In this document: in pieces, positions 7,955 to 16,408 of the stretch | Position numbering within the stretch: the first letter of the stretch is position 1 | How the letters are laid out: each line of letters begins with the position of its first letter | Notes under the pieces: model-generated | What the model was told of the DNA's origin: nothing | The model's input: only the letters and a program-made list of their open reading frames with translations | Databases searched by the model: none | DNA from: Rhabdochromatium marinum | GTDB lineage: Bacteria; Pseudomonadota; Gammaproteobacteria; Chromatiales; Chromatiaceae | Assembly (NCBI RefSeq): GCF_016583795.1 | Contig: NZ_NRRS01000042.1 | Coordinates: forward strand, 898 to 33,092 | Direction of reading: 5' to 3' | DNA length: 32,195 nt | Translations under genes and position numbers: made by a program

Positions 7955-7972
7955 CGTCCCGCATGCGGGACG
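7955..7972. repeat. Perfect 18-bp palindrome upstream of the TIR promoter
   Basis: CGTCCCGCATGCGGGACG is its own reverse complement. It lies about 60 bp upstream of the -35 of the TIR promoter and 16 bp beyond the stop of the GGDEF-EAL gene. It could be an operator for a dimeric regulator or a hairpin that ends transcription. There is no T-run after it, so a classical terminator is less likely. Confidence 0.55.
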
Positions 7973-7987
7973 AACGCACGCCGAGCG

Positions 7988-10900
7988 CTAGGTCGCCCGC
8001 CGTAGCCAAGTCTCAACCTGCTCGGGCGGCAATGGCCGGCTGAAATAGTATCCCTGCGCCTGACGGCAGCCCAATTGTCGCAACGCTTCGAGCTGCACTT
8101 CCGTCTCCACCCCTTCGGCGATCACCTCGAGTTTCAGATGACGCCCCAGTGCAAGGATGGTCTCAATAACGGCAGCCTGTTTGGGCTGTTCGGGTGCAGT
8201 GTGCACAAAGGATTGATCGATTTTGAGTCGGTCAACGGGAAAGCTCGTCAGCGTCCGCAGACAGGAATAACCGGTCCCGAAGTCATCCAGGCTTAGGCGT
8301 ACGCCAAGTATGTGCAACTCCCGCAGCAGGGCGTGGGTCTCATTGCCCCCTTCCAGCAGCGTGTTCTCGGTAATCTCGAGTTCGAGCAGCGCGGGATCGA
8401 GACGCTTCTCGGCGAGCAAGGTGCGCAGCTGCGCGCTCAGTGCGTAACGCCACTCGTGATGCTGAAACTGCTTGGCGGACAGATTGAGTGTCACCGGCAG
8501 TAGCGGCAACCCGGCTCGATGCCAGGCCAGCAACTGCTCAATCACGGCCAGAACCACCCAGGTGCTGAGCGCCTGGATCAGGTCGCTCCGCTCGGCGACC
8601 GGCACGAAGGCGTACGCCTCCAGTAGCCCGCGAGTGGCATGTGTCCAGCGCACCAGGGCCTCGAGTCCAATCGGTCGGTTGCTGGTCAGCTCGATCTGCG
8701 GCTGGTAGTGCAAACACAGTTCTCCTCCTGCGATCGCTTGGCGTAGTTGGCACTCCAAGGTCATCACCCGCATCGCCTCACGCTGCATCTCCTCGGTGAA
8801 GAATTGATAGCGGTTGCGCCCGGCCTGCTTGGCTCGGTACATGGCGGTGTCGGCGCGCGTGATCAGCGCGTCGGCGGTGTCCCCGTCTCCGGTTGAGAGC
8901 GTAATGCCGAGGCTACAGCTAACGCTGAGCGTCTGCTTCTCCAGATACAAGGGCTCGGAGAGACGCGCGACCAGCTTTTCTGCCACGTGGGCGGCACCCT
9001 TGGGCTCCACGTCGGAGAGAACGAGGATGAACTCGTCGCCGCCGGCGCGCGCCACCGTATCGGTGGCGCGCACCGCGTCGCGCATCCGCCTTGCCACCTC
9101 CACCAGCAGGGCATCCCCGGTGGCATGGCCAAGCGCGTCGTTGATTTCCTTGAAGTGGTCGAGGTCGAGCACCATCAACGCGAGGCAGGTGCCTTGACGC
9201 TTCATCTGAGCCTGGGCCACCGCAAGCCGCTCTTCGAGCAGGCGTCGATTGGCCAGTCCGGTGAGCGGGTCGTAAAAGGCGAGCTGACGGACCTGCTCCT
9301 CGGCGTGCTTCTGCGCGGTAATATCGCGAATGGTGACGATGCCAAACAGCAGCTGGCCCTGAGGATCGCACACCGGAGCACCGCTGTAGCTGCCGATAAA
9401 GGTCTGGCCAGTGTCGCGTCGGCGCACCTGCAGCTCGTGATGGGTAAAGGTCTCGCCTTGGAAGGCCAGGGAGATCGGCCAGCGCTCGGGCGGTTGCTCT
9501 TCGCCGGCGAGGTCGCGCACCTCGAAGACGTCGACATACTCGGCGAGTATGCGCAGCGCCTCGTCCTTGCGGCTGAAGCCGTGCAGGCGCAGGGCGGCTG
9601 GATTGACGTCGATGACCATGCCTGCAGGGGTGGCGATCACCAAGCCGTCGTTCATGCTCTGGAGGACCGCCTCACGGGTGTTGTGCGCTTCGCGCAACGC
9701 CTGTTCGACGCGCTTGTGCTCGGTGATGTCCTGAATAGCCCCAAAGACCCGGGCCACACGTCCCTGCTCCAGCACCGGGTGGCCGATGATGCGGACCCAT
9801 TTGCGCTGCCCGATGGCGGAGACGAGCTCGAGTTCCAGGTCGTAGGGGCGGCCCTCCTCGCTGGCGGCTCGCACCGCCGTCTCGATGGTTTGTCGGTGTT
9901 CACCCCTGTAGTAGCCGACCCCGGCGGCGACATCAATGGGCGCATCCTCCGGCAGGTCGTGAATGCGGGCACATTCCGGCGTCCAGCTGCCCTGGCCGGT
10001 GGCCGGGTCGAAACGCCAGCCGCCGATGTGTGCCATGGTGCTCATATCGTTGAGCATCTGCTCTTGCTCATGCAACGCCTCCTCGGTGCGTTTGCGCGCG
10101 GTGATATCGCGGATGATCTCCTGGTAGACCAGGGTCGAGCCCCGCGCGATACGCCGCACGCTGCACTCAACCGGAAAGACCGAGCCGTTCTGGCGCTGGT
10201 GCAGCACCTCGTAGACCAGCGAATCGCGTTGCGGCAGCTCCGCCCAGAGGGGCGCCAGGCGCTCGCTCTCGCCCGGCGCGCGTAGGTCGTCGAGGCGCAG
10301 CTGGCGAAATGCCTGACGGCTATAGCCATACTGGCTCAGAGCGCGCTCGTTGGCCTCTAGCACCTTGTTCTCGGCATCAATCAGCAGGATGGCGTCGTTG
10401 GCATAGCGGCTGAGATAGTCGACGCGCTCGGCGAGGCGCTGCTGTTGCAGGTCGCGCTCGAGCAACTCGGCGCGGCGTGCCTGGCGCTGGCCGTGCCACC
10501 ACAGCCACAACGCCAAGGCGCCGATCAGGATGAAGGCGACAAGCGCTCGCATCGCCATAGCCCGCAAGGTCACCAGGGTGGCGTAGGCCTCCTCCCGATC
10601 GACCTTGGCGACCATGGCCCAGGGCGTGCCGGCGATCGGGCGCAGTACGCTCAGCACTGGCACGTCCCGGTAATCGCGTCCAGCGAAGATGCCTTCGCGT
10701 CCGGCAAGGACTTGAGCGGCGGGCAGGGTCGTCTGCTGCATTGACAGGCGCAGGCGCAGCGCGGTGTCGGGGCGATGGCGCAGCCTGTTGAGAAAGACCA
10801 CCGCATCGCCCTCGCGGCGGATCAGCAGGGTCTCGGCGCTCTCGCTCGGCACCGGCCAGCACTGGATCAGCGGGTAGAGGAAGCGCTCAGGGTCGATGCG

Positions 10901-11485
10901 CAAATAGAGCCAGAGCGGCGCGGCAGCGGTTTGCTCCAGACGTGTGAAGAGGCCAAGTTCGATGCGTCCGATCCCGTCCGCTGTCGGCGCACGGACGAAG
11001 TCCTGCAGGTGTATGCCCGACGTGCGATGGGCCGCGATGAGCGCGGACCAGTCGGCCGGGGGCTCGGCCAAGCCGACGCCGAGCCGGATCTGGGCGCGCT
11101 CATCAAGCAGCAGGATGGAGACATAGTCATTCGCTTGGCGCATGCCCTCAAGTCGAGCCGTCACCCGGGCCTCGGCGGTCCGCCGCGCCGGCTCCGGTGT
11201 GGCGGGGTCGAGCGCCTCCTCGAGCGTGGCCAGGAACGTCGGTGAACCGGACAGCGCCTGTAGACTCTTGCGTCTGTCGGCGAGCCAGCGCTGGATCTGA
11301 TCGGCCTTGAGCGCGGCGATCGCCGTGAGTTTTTCGTGGGTGTCGGCGCGGATGTCGCGGCGCAGAAAGCCCTCGGCACTCCAACCGATGGCCGCGATCC
11401 CTAGGATCAGCAGCAGAAAGATCAGCAGCAGGGCGTTGCGGCGATGGCGCTCGTTCCATCTTCCGCCGTTGTCGCGCAGGGGCAT
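7988..11485 (-). CDS. Membrane-bound Cache-PAS-GGDEF-EAL c-di-GMP synthase/phosphodiesterase
   Basis: I chose the ATG at 11485, which has GGAGA eight bases upstream, over a GTG 66 bases further out. The resulting 1165-residue protein has a transmembrane helix near 14-35, a Cache-like periplasmic sensor to about 305, a second helix near 308-330, and three PAS domains (about 350-470, 475-595, 600-725). These are followed by a GGDEF domain with intact GGDEF at 815-819 and an RATD inhibitory site just before it. The EAL domain has EAL at 942-944, and DDFGTGYS, LKIDQSFV and VIAEGVET are all present. Both catalytic halves therefore look competent to make and to degrade cyclic di-GMP in response to a periplasmic signal. 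The ligand is unknown. The gene is transcribed towards the TIR operon but ends about 150 bp before it. A broken paralogue lies 100 bp upstream. Confidence 0.92.
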   Translation of the reverse strand: MPLRDNGGRWNERHRRNALLLIFLLLILGIAAIGWSAEGFLRRDIRADTHEKLTAIAALKADQIQRWLADRRKSLQALSGSPTFLATLEEALDPATPEPARRTAEARVTARLEGMRQANDYVSILLLDERAQIRLGVGLAEPPADWSALIAAHRTSGIHLQDFVRAPTADGIGRIELGLFTRLEQTAAAPLWLYLRIDPERFLYPLIQCWPVPSESAETLLIRREGDAVVFLNRLRHRPDTALRLRLSMQQTTLPAAQVLAGREGIFAGRDYRDVPVLSVLRPIAGTPWAMVAKVDREEAYATLVTLRAMAMRALVAFILIGALALWLWWHGQRQARRAELLERDLQQQRLAERVDYLSRYANDAILLIDAENKVLEANERALSQYGYSRQAFRQLRLDDLRAPGESERLAPLWAELPQRDSLVYEVLHQRQNGSVFPVECSVRRIARGSTLVYQEIIRDITARKRTEEALHEQEQMLNDMSTMAHIGGWRFDPATGQGSWTPECARIHDLPEDAPIDVAAGVGYYRGEHRQTIETAVRAASEEGRPYDLELELVSAIGQRKWVRIIGHPVLEQGRVARVFGAIQDITEHKRVEQALREAHNTREAVLQSMNDGLVIATPAGMVIDVNPAALRLHGFSRKDEALRILAEYVDVFEVRDLAGEEQPPERWPISLAFQGETFTHHELQVRRRDTGQTFIGSYSGAPVCDPQGQLLFGIVTIRDITAQKHAEEQVRQLAFYDPLTGLANRRLLEERLAVAQAQMKRQGTCLALMVLDLDHFKEINDALGHATGDALLVEVARRMRDAVRATDTVARAGGDEFILVLSDVEPKGAAHVAEKLVARLSEPLYLEKQTLSVSCSLGITLSTGDGDTADALITRADTAMYRAKQAGRNRYQFFTEEMQREAMRVMTLECQLRQAIAGGELCLHYQPQIELTSNRPIGLEALVRWTHATRGLLEAYAFVPVAERSDLIQALSTWVVLAVIEQLLAWHRAGLPLLPVTLNLSAKQFQHHEWRYALSAQLRTLLAEKRLDPALLELEITENTLLEGGNETHALLRELHILGVRLSLDDFGTGYSCLRTLTSFPVDRLKIDQSFVHTAPEQPKQAAVIETILALGRHLKLEVIAEGVETEVQLEALRQLGCRQAQGYYFSRPLPPEQVETWLRRAT

Positions 11486-11585
11486 GGTTGGGTCTCCAGC
11501 AAGATTGAAGGCAGTCCCGAAACTTGGTCTGTTGATGATTTGGTGTGCCACATATCAGCAAGCAGACCGCTACGCGATCGCCCGT

Positions 11586-12293
11586 TCAGCCCTTGTCAAT
11601 CAGCAGACTCGAGGTCTCTGGCTCAGCCTTCCGCTCGATGAAACTGGCCACCTCATCGGAGGGGATCGGGCGGCTGAACAGGTACCCTTGAGCCAGTCGG
11701 CATCCTACTTGTTTGAGAAAGTCCGCCTGTGCGACTGTCTCGACACCTTCGGCGAGCGTCTTCAGTCTAAGTTGTCGGGCCATCGCCACGATAGCGGCAG
11801 CGATCGCCATGTCGCTGCGATCGTCTGGAATATCACGGATGAATGACTTATCGATCTTCAAGGTGTCAATCGGCAACGATTTTAAGTAGCTGAGCGACGA
11901 ATAGCCCGTCCCGAAATCGTCGATGGCAATTTCGATCCCTCTCTGGCGCAGCGCATGCAGCTGAGTGATGCTGTTGGCTGCGGTCGAACTCTTCGCGGCG
12001 CAGACCGTAGATCCTCAACAACTGGTCGTTCCAATCCATTCTTTGCGTTCCGGGATCCAAACGCCAGACGCCCAGCTTGGCGGTATCGACTGCAAGCTGC
12101 AGCTGATTCAATGTCTCTTGCAGTCGTGTCTGTGCTGGTTAGAGAACTCACCCGGCTCGAAACCATAGATGCTTTCAATCTGTGCCGTCCAAAGGACTTT
12201 GTTGGCGGCCAGTTGCCACTCCCAGACACCAACATCGATCCGACCAAGCGAGTCGGCGAGTAGCGTAGCGATCCCCAGCGGTTCTTGTCGCAT
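11586..12293 (-). pseudogene. Broken PAS-PAS-EAL protein (GGDEF domain and front of EAL lost)
   Basis: Three consecutive minus-strand pieces in different frames belong to one former gene. The first is a PAS start from the ATG at 12293 (IDVGVWEWQL, IESIYGFEPGEF). The second is a second PAS in a shifted frame (LGVWRLDPGTQRMDWNDQL, near 12070). The third is the last third of an EAL domain, open from about 12014, with AIDDFGTGYSSLSYL, LKIDKSF, LAEGVET and QGYLFSRPIP. The GGDEF domain and the EAL signature itself are absent, so an internal deletion joined PAS to EAL, and at least one more frameshift separates the two PAS parts. No phosphodiesterase activity is expected. It resembles a paralogue of the intact downstream enzyme but is not a recent copy. 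Confidence 0.8.
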
Positions 12294-12752
12294 GCTTAAT
12301 GCCTCAGGGATTAGACTCAACAGCGTTCAATGTTACAGCATAGGCTGTAATCGAAGGGGGGGCGATGTCAACGCTTGTCAAAGTATCGCGCGCGACAAGG
12401 TGCAGAAGCGTACTGATTGTGTCTGAATCCCTGCCGAGCCGATAACAGAATGCTCGATTTGGCCATTTTGCTGAGCGGTTTCATGGTCGTTGGGCGGCCA
12501 ACGTCGGCAGGACAGCCATGGCCGCATGGCTAGTCTCACACATCGATATCCTTGATAGATGCCGCGACCAATCGCGTCACCCTAAAGACAAAGGCGCTCA
12601 CTCTCTGGTGGGACTGAGGCCCCTAGGTCGCCTTTATAGGCCGGTTTCTCGGTGGCTATGTGAGCGCATAGAGTATACTACGCCAAGGTCGGTTTTCAGC
12701 CCGTCACGCTGCGTTCCGACCTTGAACCAGGCTGTTTTTTGGTAGAAACCTT
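12294..12752. other. Intergenic region between the PAS-EAL relic and rsgA
   Basis: I see no credible gene in these 459 bp. A TATACT at 12674-12679 could be a -10 element for rsgA, but no convincing -35 lies 16-18 bases upstream. A small inverted repeat, CGTTGG-GCGG-CCAACG, lies at 12488-12503. Short ORFs here have no recognisable features. Confidence 0.5.
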
Positions 12753-13859
12753 GTGGTAGACACCGTCACGATGACCACTGACAACCCCGCCGAGATCCCC
12801 AGCAACCTGAGCGCTGATACGCCCGATTCACCGCTGCACGCACTCACAGCCTTCGGCTGGGAGCCTTTTTTCGCGCAGCAAGTCAGCTGGGAGGCGCTGT
12901 TCGACACCCCGCCGGTGCGCGTCGTGGCCGTGCATCGCAGTGGGCTGGAGGTGGTTGGTCCCGACATCGACCGGCTGATCCCACCGCGTGCCGACGCCAC
13001 TGTGGGAGACTGGCTGTTACTCGATCACGCCCGAGCACACGCCAGCCAGCTCCTGTCGCGCAAGAGCCTGATCAAACGCCGTGCGCCGGGGACCAATCGG
13101 CAGGAGCAGTTGATCGCGGCGAACATCGACACGGTGTTCATCGTCAGTTCCTGCAATCAGGATTTCAACCTAGCCCGCCTGGAGCGCTATGTCGCGCTGG
13201 TCTTTGAGGCCGGAATCACCCCGGTCATCGTGCTGACCAAAGCCGATCTCGCGGTGGATGCCGTGTCCTGGATAGCCGCCGCTGGCGGTATCTCGGTGCA
13301 TGTGCCCGTTGTAGCGCTGGATGCGCGGGGAGATGAGCCGCGCCAGGTACTGTCGCCCTGGTGCCAGCCCGGGCGGACGGTGGCCTTTTTGGGATCCTCT
13401 GGCGTTGGCAAATCCACCCTGACCAATGCCCTGATCGGCACCGATTCCATCGCAACCCAGGCTATCCGCGAGGACGATGCCAAGGGACGTCATACCACCA
13501 CAGGTCGCGCGTTGCACCGCATTCCCGGCGGCTGCCTGGTGCTCGACACACCAGGCATGCGCGAATTGCAGCTGACCGACGCCGCTTCTGGCATCGCCGA
13601 GACCTTCGAGGACATCGAAGCCCTGGCCGCGCACTGCCGGTTTGCCGACTGCCAGCATGAGGCCGAGCCCGGTTGCGCCGTGCGCGAGGCCATCGACGGG
13701 GGCGACCTCGACCCTGCGCGCCTACGGCGCTGGCGCAAGCTGATCGCAGAGGATCGTTTCAATTCCGCCAGTCTCGCCGAGCGTCGGTCACAAGACCGCG
13801 CTTTTGGCAAGATGGTGAAAAGAACCATAAAGGACATCAAGGCGCGGCGGCGATCCTGA
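12753..13859 (+). CDS. rsgA: Ribosome small subunit-dependent GTPase A
   Basis: RsgA (YjeQ) is a circularly permuted GTPase that binds the 30S subunit late in assembly and helps release maturation factors. The permuted motif order is visible: LTKADL (G4) comes first, then GSSGVGKST (G1, residues 214-222), GRHTTT (G2) and DTPGMREL (G3). The C-terminal zinc site HCRFADCQHEAEPGC follows. An OB-fold region precedes the GTPase domain. The 368-residue length from GTG 12753 is slightly above usual, with a Ser/Pro/Asp-rich N-terminal extension of about 25 residues. An ATG at 12771 would shorten it by six residues, and GGTAGA lies before both starts, so the start is not settled. The stop is immediately followed by the stop of the convergent zinc-ribbon gene. 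Confidence 0.93.
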   Translation: MVDTVTMTTDNPAEIPSNLSADTPDSPLHALTAFGWEPFFAQQVSWEALFDTPPVRVVAVHRSGLEVVGPDIDRLIPPRADATVGDWLLLDHARAHASQLLSRKSLIKRRAPGTNRQEQLIAANIDTVFIVSSCNQDFNLARLERYVALVFEAGITPVIVLTKADLAVDAVSWIAAAGGISVHVPVVALDARGDEPRQVLSPWCQPGRTVAFLGSSGVGKSTLTNALIGTDSIATQAIREDDAKGRHTTTGRALHRIPGGCLVLDTPGMRELQLTDAASGIAETFEDIEALAAHCRFADCQHEAEPGCAVREAIDGGDLDPARLRRWRKLIAEDRFNSASLAERRSQDRAFGKMVKRTIKDIKARRRS

Positions 13860-13867
13860 TCAGGATC
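13852..13867. repeat. Perfect 16-bp palindrome spanning two convergent stop codons
   Basis: GATCCTGATCAGGATC is self-complementary and contains both the rsgA TGA and the opposing TGA of the zinc-ribbon gene. It could serve as a compact two-way transcription end, although neither side has a T-run. Confidence 0.5.
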
Positions 13868-14231
13868 GAGCATCCACGGACGATTTCGAGGACAAACGCA
13901 TCCGCCGCCGAAAGAACGCCTCGTTTGGATGTCGTGGCCTCGCCGCCATCGCGGCCATGTGTTGTTTCTGCGCCAGTTTCTGCTGGCGAATGCGCTGACG
14001 ACAGCGGCGACAGCGCACCGCAACGGCATCGATATGCCCCTTGGCGATTTCGTACCACCATTTTTGCTGCGCCGCCGTCCAGGTCTCCGCCGCACCGCAA
14101 TCGCGGCAGATGAAGGGCCGATCGACGTAGTAGTCCGGCAGCAAGCCGTAGGTATTGATGTGGCTGAGCGCGTGATGATCGGCCGCTACCGCCCCCAGCG
14201 GTGCAGCACCAAGGTAGAGCCAAAAAATCAC
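13860..14231 (-). CDS. Zinc-ribbon domain protein (zf-trcl type)
   Basis: The centre of this 123-residue protein has the zf-trcl pattern. DRPFICRDCGAAETWTAAQQ is followed by KWWYEIAKG and a second Cys pair, RCRRCRQ, so four cysteines can bind one zinc ion. Related proteins are small, probably nucleic-acid or protein binding, with no firm function. Homologous-looking sequence begins around ALSHINTYG. The first dozen residues from the GTG at 14231 (IFWLYLG) look unrelated, so the authentic start may have been lost or replaced near the adjacent IS scar. The C-terminal part is basic and rich in Arg and Ser. The gene is convergent with rsgA and abuts it. Confidence 0.65.
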   Translation of the reverse strand: MIFWLYLGAAPLGAVAADHHALSHINTYGLLPDYYVDRPFICRDCGAAETWTAAQQKWWYEIAKGHIDAVAVRCRRCRQRIRQQKLAQKQHMAAMAARPRHPNEAFFRRRMRLSSKSSVDARS

Positions 14232-14355
14232 AAATAGGTGTATATGTGTATTACAAATCAGCAGTTTAGGCTTGGCACAGATCGGGCATAAAGACCTTTG
14301 AGGCGCAGAAGCGCGGTTTTTCTTGCTCTAAACCTTTGTTTTGTTGGGTGCCATT

Positions 14356-14373
14356 ACTTATTGAGAAGTTACG
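14356..14373. repeat. Probable IS terminal repeat, copy 2
   Basis: This is an exact, same-orientation copy of the 18 bases at 1838-1855. No transposase remains next to it. It lies 50 bp from the 3' end of tRNA-Ser, so it could be a solo end left by deletion or recombination between IS copies. Confidence 0.6.
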
Positions 14374-14378
14374 TTAAA

Positions 14379-14427
14379 CGCCATTAAATGATTGATAATT
14401 AAGGATTATCAACTAAATTGAATGGCG
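14379..14427. repeat. 49-bp imperfect inverted repeat reaching into the tRNA-Ser 3' end
   Basis: The outer arms are CGCCATT (14379-14385) and AATGGCG (14421-14427). The inner arms are TTGATAAT (14392-14399) and ATTATCAA (14405-14412) around a 5-base loop. The right outer arm includes the encoded CCA end of the tRNA. It may act as a processing or termination hairpin for the tRNA transcript. Confidence 0.5.
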
Positions 14428-14512
14428 GAGAGGGTGGGATTCGAACCCACGGACCCCGTAAGGAGTCACTTGATTTCGAGTCAAGCCCGTTCGACCACTC
14501 CGGCACCTCTCC
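14423..14512 (-). tRNA. tRNA-Ser (anticodon CGA)
   Basis: On the minus strand a 90-nt class II tRNA folds cleanly. The acceptor stem GGAGAGG/CCTCTCC is followed by G and an encoded CCA. The anticodon stem CTTGA/TCAAG encloses the CGA anticodon, which reads UCG. A long variable arm is present, and the T arm GTGGG-TTCGAAT-CCCAC is complete. Its 3' end points toward the IS- and defence-rich left part of the window, but no integrase or duplicated 3' end was found. Confidence 0.96.
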
Positions 14513-14683
14513 GATAAGGGAGGGAGTTGGCAGTCTGAGATGCCCTTGGCTGGTATGCGGGTTGGGCGGTGACTGCTTGGTCTTGCATGAGTCTTGTCAT
14601 GCTTGAACGCTGATTATACTCCAGTGTTGCGCACTTTTGCAGTGCCGCTCGCCCCGGTGCTTCCGGCTCAGCGACTCAGCAGC

Positions 14684-16258
14684 TTAGCGGTTGTTTTTCC
14701 TTGCCTGCTCGGTGACTTGCAAGCTGCGCTGGGCGAGCCACACCAGCAGTAGCACAGGAACACCGATCAGCGTTGTGAACAGGAAAAAGTTTGGATAGCC
14801 TATGGCGTCCACCATGGAGCCTGAGTAGCCGCCGAGCACCTTGGGCAGCAGGGTCATCAGGGAGCTAAAAATTGCGTATTGCACGGCGGTGAAGGAGACA
14901 TTGGTCAGGCTTGACAAAAAGGCGACAAAGGCTGCACTGGCCAGGCCGCCGGCCAGATTGTCGGCGGCGACTGTGGTATAGAGCCAGGGAAGTTGATGTC
15001 CGGCATGGGCCAAGCCGATGAACAGCAAATTGGTCACGGCCGAGAGCACGGCACCGAGCATGAGAATACGCATCACACCAAAACGGGTGGCCATCAAGCC
15101 GCCAAGAAAGCCGCCGGCAATACTCACAACCACGCCGAAGGTCTTGACCGCCGTGGCAATCTCCGGCTTGCTAAAGCCGATGTCCTGATAGAACACATTG
15201 GAGATGACGCCCAGGACGATGTCGGAGATACGATAGAGTCCGACCAGCGCCAGCAGCAGCAGCGCAGTTCGCAGACCGTAGCGCTGAAAGAAATCCAGCG
15301 CCGGCTCGACCCAGGTGGCACGCGCCATCTGCCGATCAACCGCGCCAAAGCGTACCAGCATCCAGCCCACGAGCAGCGCGCAGAGAATGGCCAGCCCAAA
15401 GTGCAGGGTTTCGATCAGGAAATTGAGCAAGGCGTCCTGGCCGAGCATCTGTTTGATGGCGGTAAATCCCGATGCGCCGAGGAAAAAGGCCGCGACAAAG
15501 GCGCCCGCAGCAACCAGAAACACCAACACCAGACGCAGGTAATCGAAGCCGCCCCAGGCGCTGTCTTCGCGCACCTTGGCGATTGGTTCAGGCACCAGCA
15601 GCGTGGTGGCGACGCCAATCAGCATGATGGCGGCCATGACCAGATAGGTCAGTTGCCAGGCGGCATAGGAATAATTGTCCGCTGTCGAGCCAAAGCTGGC
15701 AGCCAGGTAGAGTGCGCCAGCACCGGCAATCACCATACCCACCCGATAACCGGCGATATAAGCGGCTGAAAGCACGCCCTGCATGCGTGCCTCGGCAATT
15801 TCGATGCGATAGGCATCAATGACAATGTCCTGCGTGGCGGAGGAAAACCCCAGCATCACCGCCGCCAGTGCCATTGGGATCAGGGTGTCGCGCCCCTGGG
15901 ACGGATCATTCATCGCCATCAGCACAATGGCGCTGATCACCGCCAGCTGGGCCACCAGCAGCCAACTGCGCCGGCGCCCGAGCCAGCCGGTCAGCAGAGG
16001 CAGCGGAATGCGGTCAATCAGTGGAGCCCAGATAAACTTAAAGGAATACCCGAGCGCCGCCCAACTAAAGAAGGTCACCGCGCCGCGCTCGACTCCGGCT
16101 TCGCGCAACCAGAGCGACAGCGACGAGAAAATCAGCAGAATTGGTAAGCCGGCGGCGAAGCCAAGAAAAAGCATGGCCAGCACGCGCAGATCACGCAAGG
16201 CAGATAGGCTGGCGGAAAAGCGACCGATGATTGACTCGGTGGCCTGTTGAGCGGGCAT
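14684..16258 (-). CDS. ampG: AmpG-family muropeptide MFS permease
   Basis: AmpG carries GlcNAc-anhydroMurNAc peptides from the periplasm to the cytoplasm for cell-wall recycling, and it affects beta-lactamase induction where AmpR/AmpC exist. The roughly 524-residue protein is almost all hydrophobic helices, as expected for a permease of about 14 helices. It shows GFAAGLPILLIFSSLSLWLR in the first helix, a conserved-looking FSWAALGYSFKFIWAPLIDR loop, and the AmpG hallmark SSATQDIVIDAYRIE. I used the ATG at 16258. A TTG at 16276 is in frame, and neither has a clear Shine-Dalgarno sequence. The gene is in the same orientation as greA but about 200 bp away, so it probably has its own promoter. 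Confidence 0.9.
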   Translation of the reverse strand: MPAQQATESIIGRFSASLSALRDLRVLAMLFLGFAAGLPILLIFSSLSLWLREAGVERGAVTFFSWAALGYSFKFIWAPLIDRIPLPLLTGWLGRRRSWLLVAQLAVISAIVLMAMNDPSQGRDTLIPMALAAVMLGFSSATQDIVIDAYRIEIAEARMQGVLSAAYIAGYRVGMVIAGAGALYLAASFGSTADNYSYAAWQLTYLVMAAIMLIGVATTLLVPEPIAKVREDSAWGGFDYLRLVLVFLVAAGAFVAAFFLGASGFTAIKQMLGQDALLNFLIETLHFGLAILCALLVGWMLVRFGAVDRQMARATWVEPALDFFQRYGLRTALLLLALVGLYRISDIVLGVISNVFYQDIGFSKPEIATAVKTFGVVVSIAGGFLGGLMATRFGVMRILMLGAVLSAVTNLLFIGLAHAGHQLPWLYTTVAADNLAGGLASAAFVAFLSSLTNVSFTAVQYAIFSSLMTLLPKVLGGYSGSMVDAIGYPNFFLFTTLIGVPVLLLVWLAQRSLQVTEQARKNNR

Positions 16259-16408
16259 GGCATGCAGTGGTGACAATGTATGAAAAAAATGGCAGGAGTC
16301 GCCGTGTCGGACTTGACAGGATGAGCTGTATATTAGAAACTACTGATGTACTGATGATCCAGTTGATTGTCGGTACACTCCTCCATCCTCCTTTGGTGGT
16401 ATTTTTCT

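Noticed and set aside
8987-10285. A 432-codon plus-strand ORF
   Set aside because: It is antisense to the GGDEF-EAL gene in GC-rich sequence, with no domain of its own.
14392-14412. Short inverted repeat considered as an integron attC site or CRISPR-type repeat
   Set aside because: It is a single copy, lacks attC core sites, and lies at the tRNA end where a processing or termination hairpin is simpler.
15000-15769. A 258-codon plus-strand ORF
   Set aside because: It is antisense to ampG, with a composition typical of a shadow frame.
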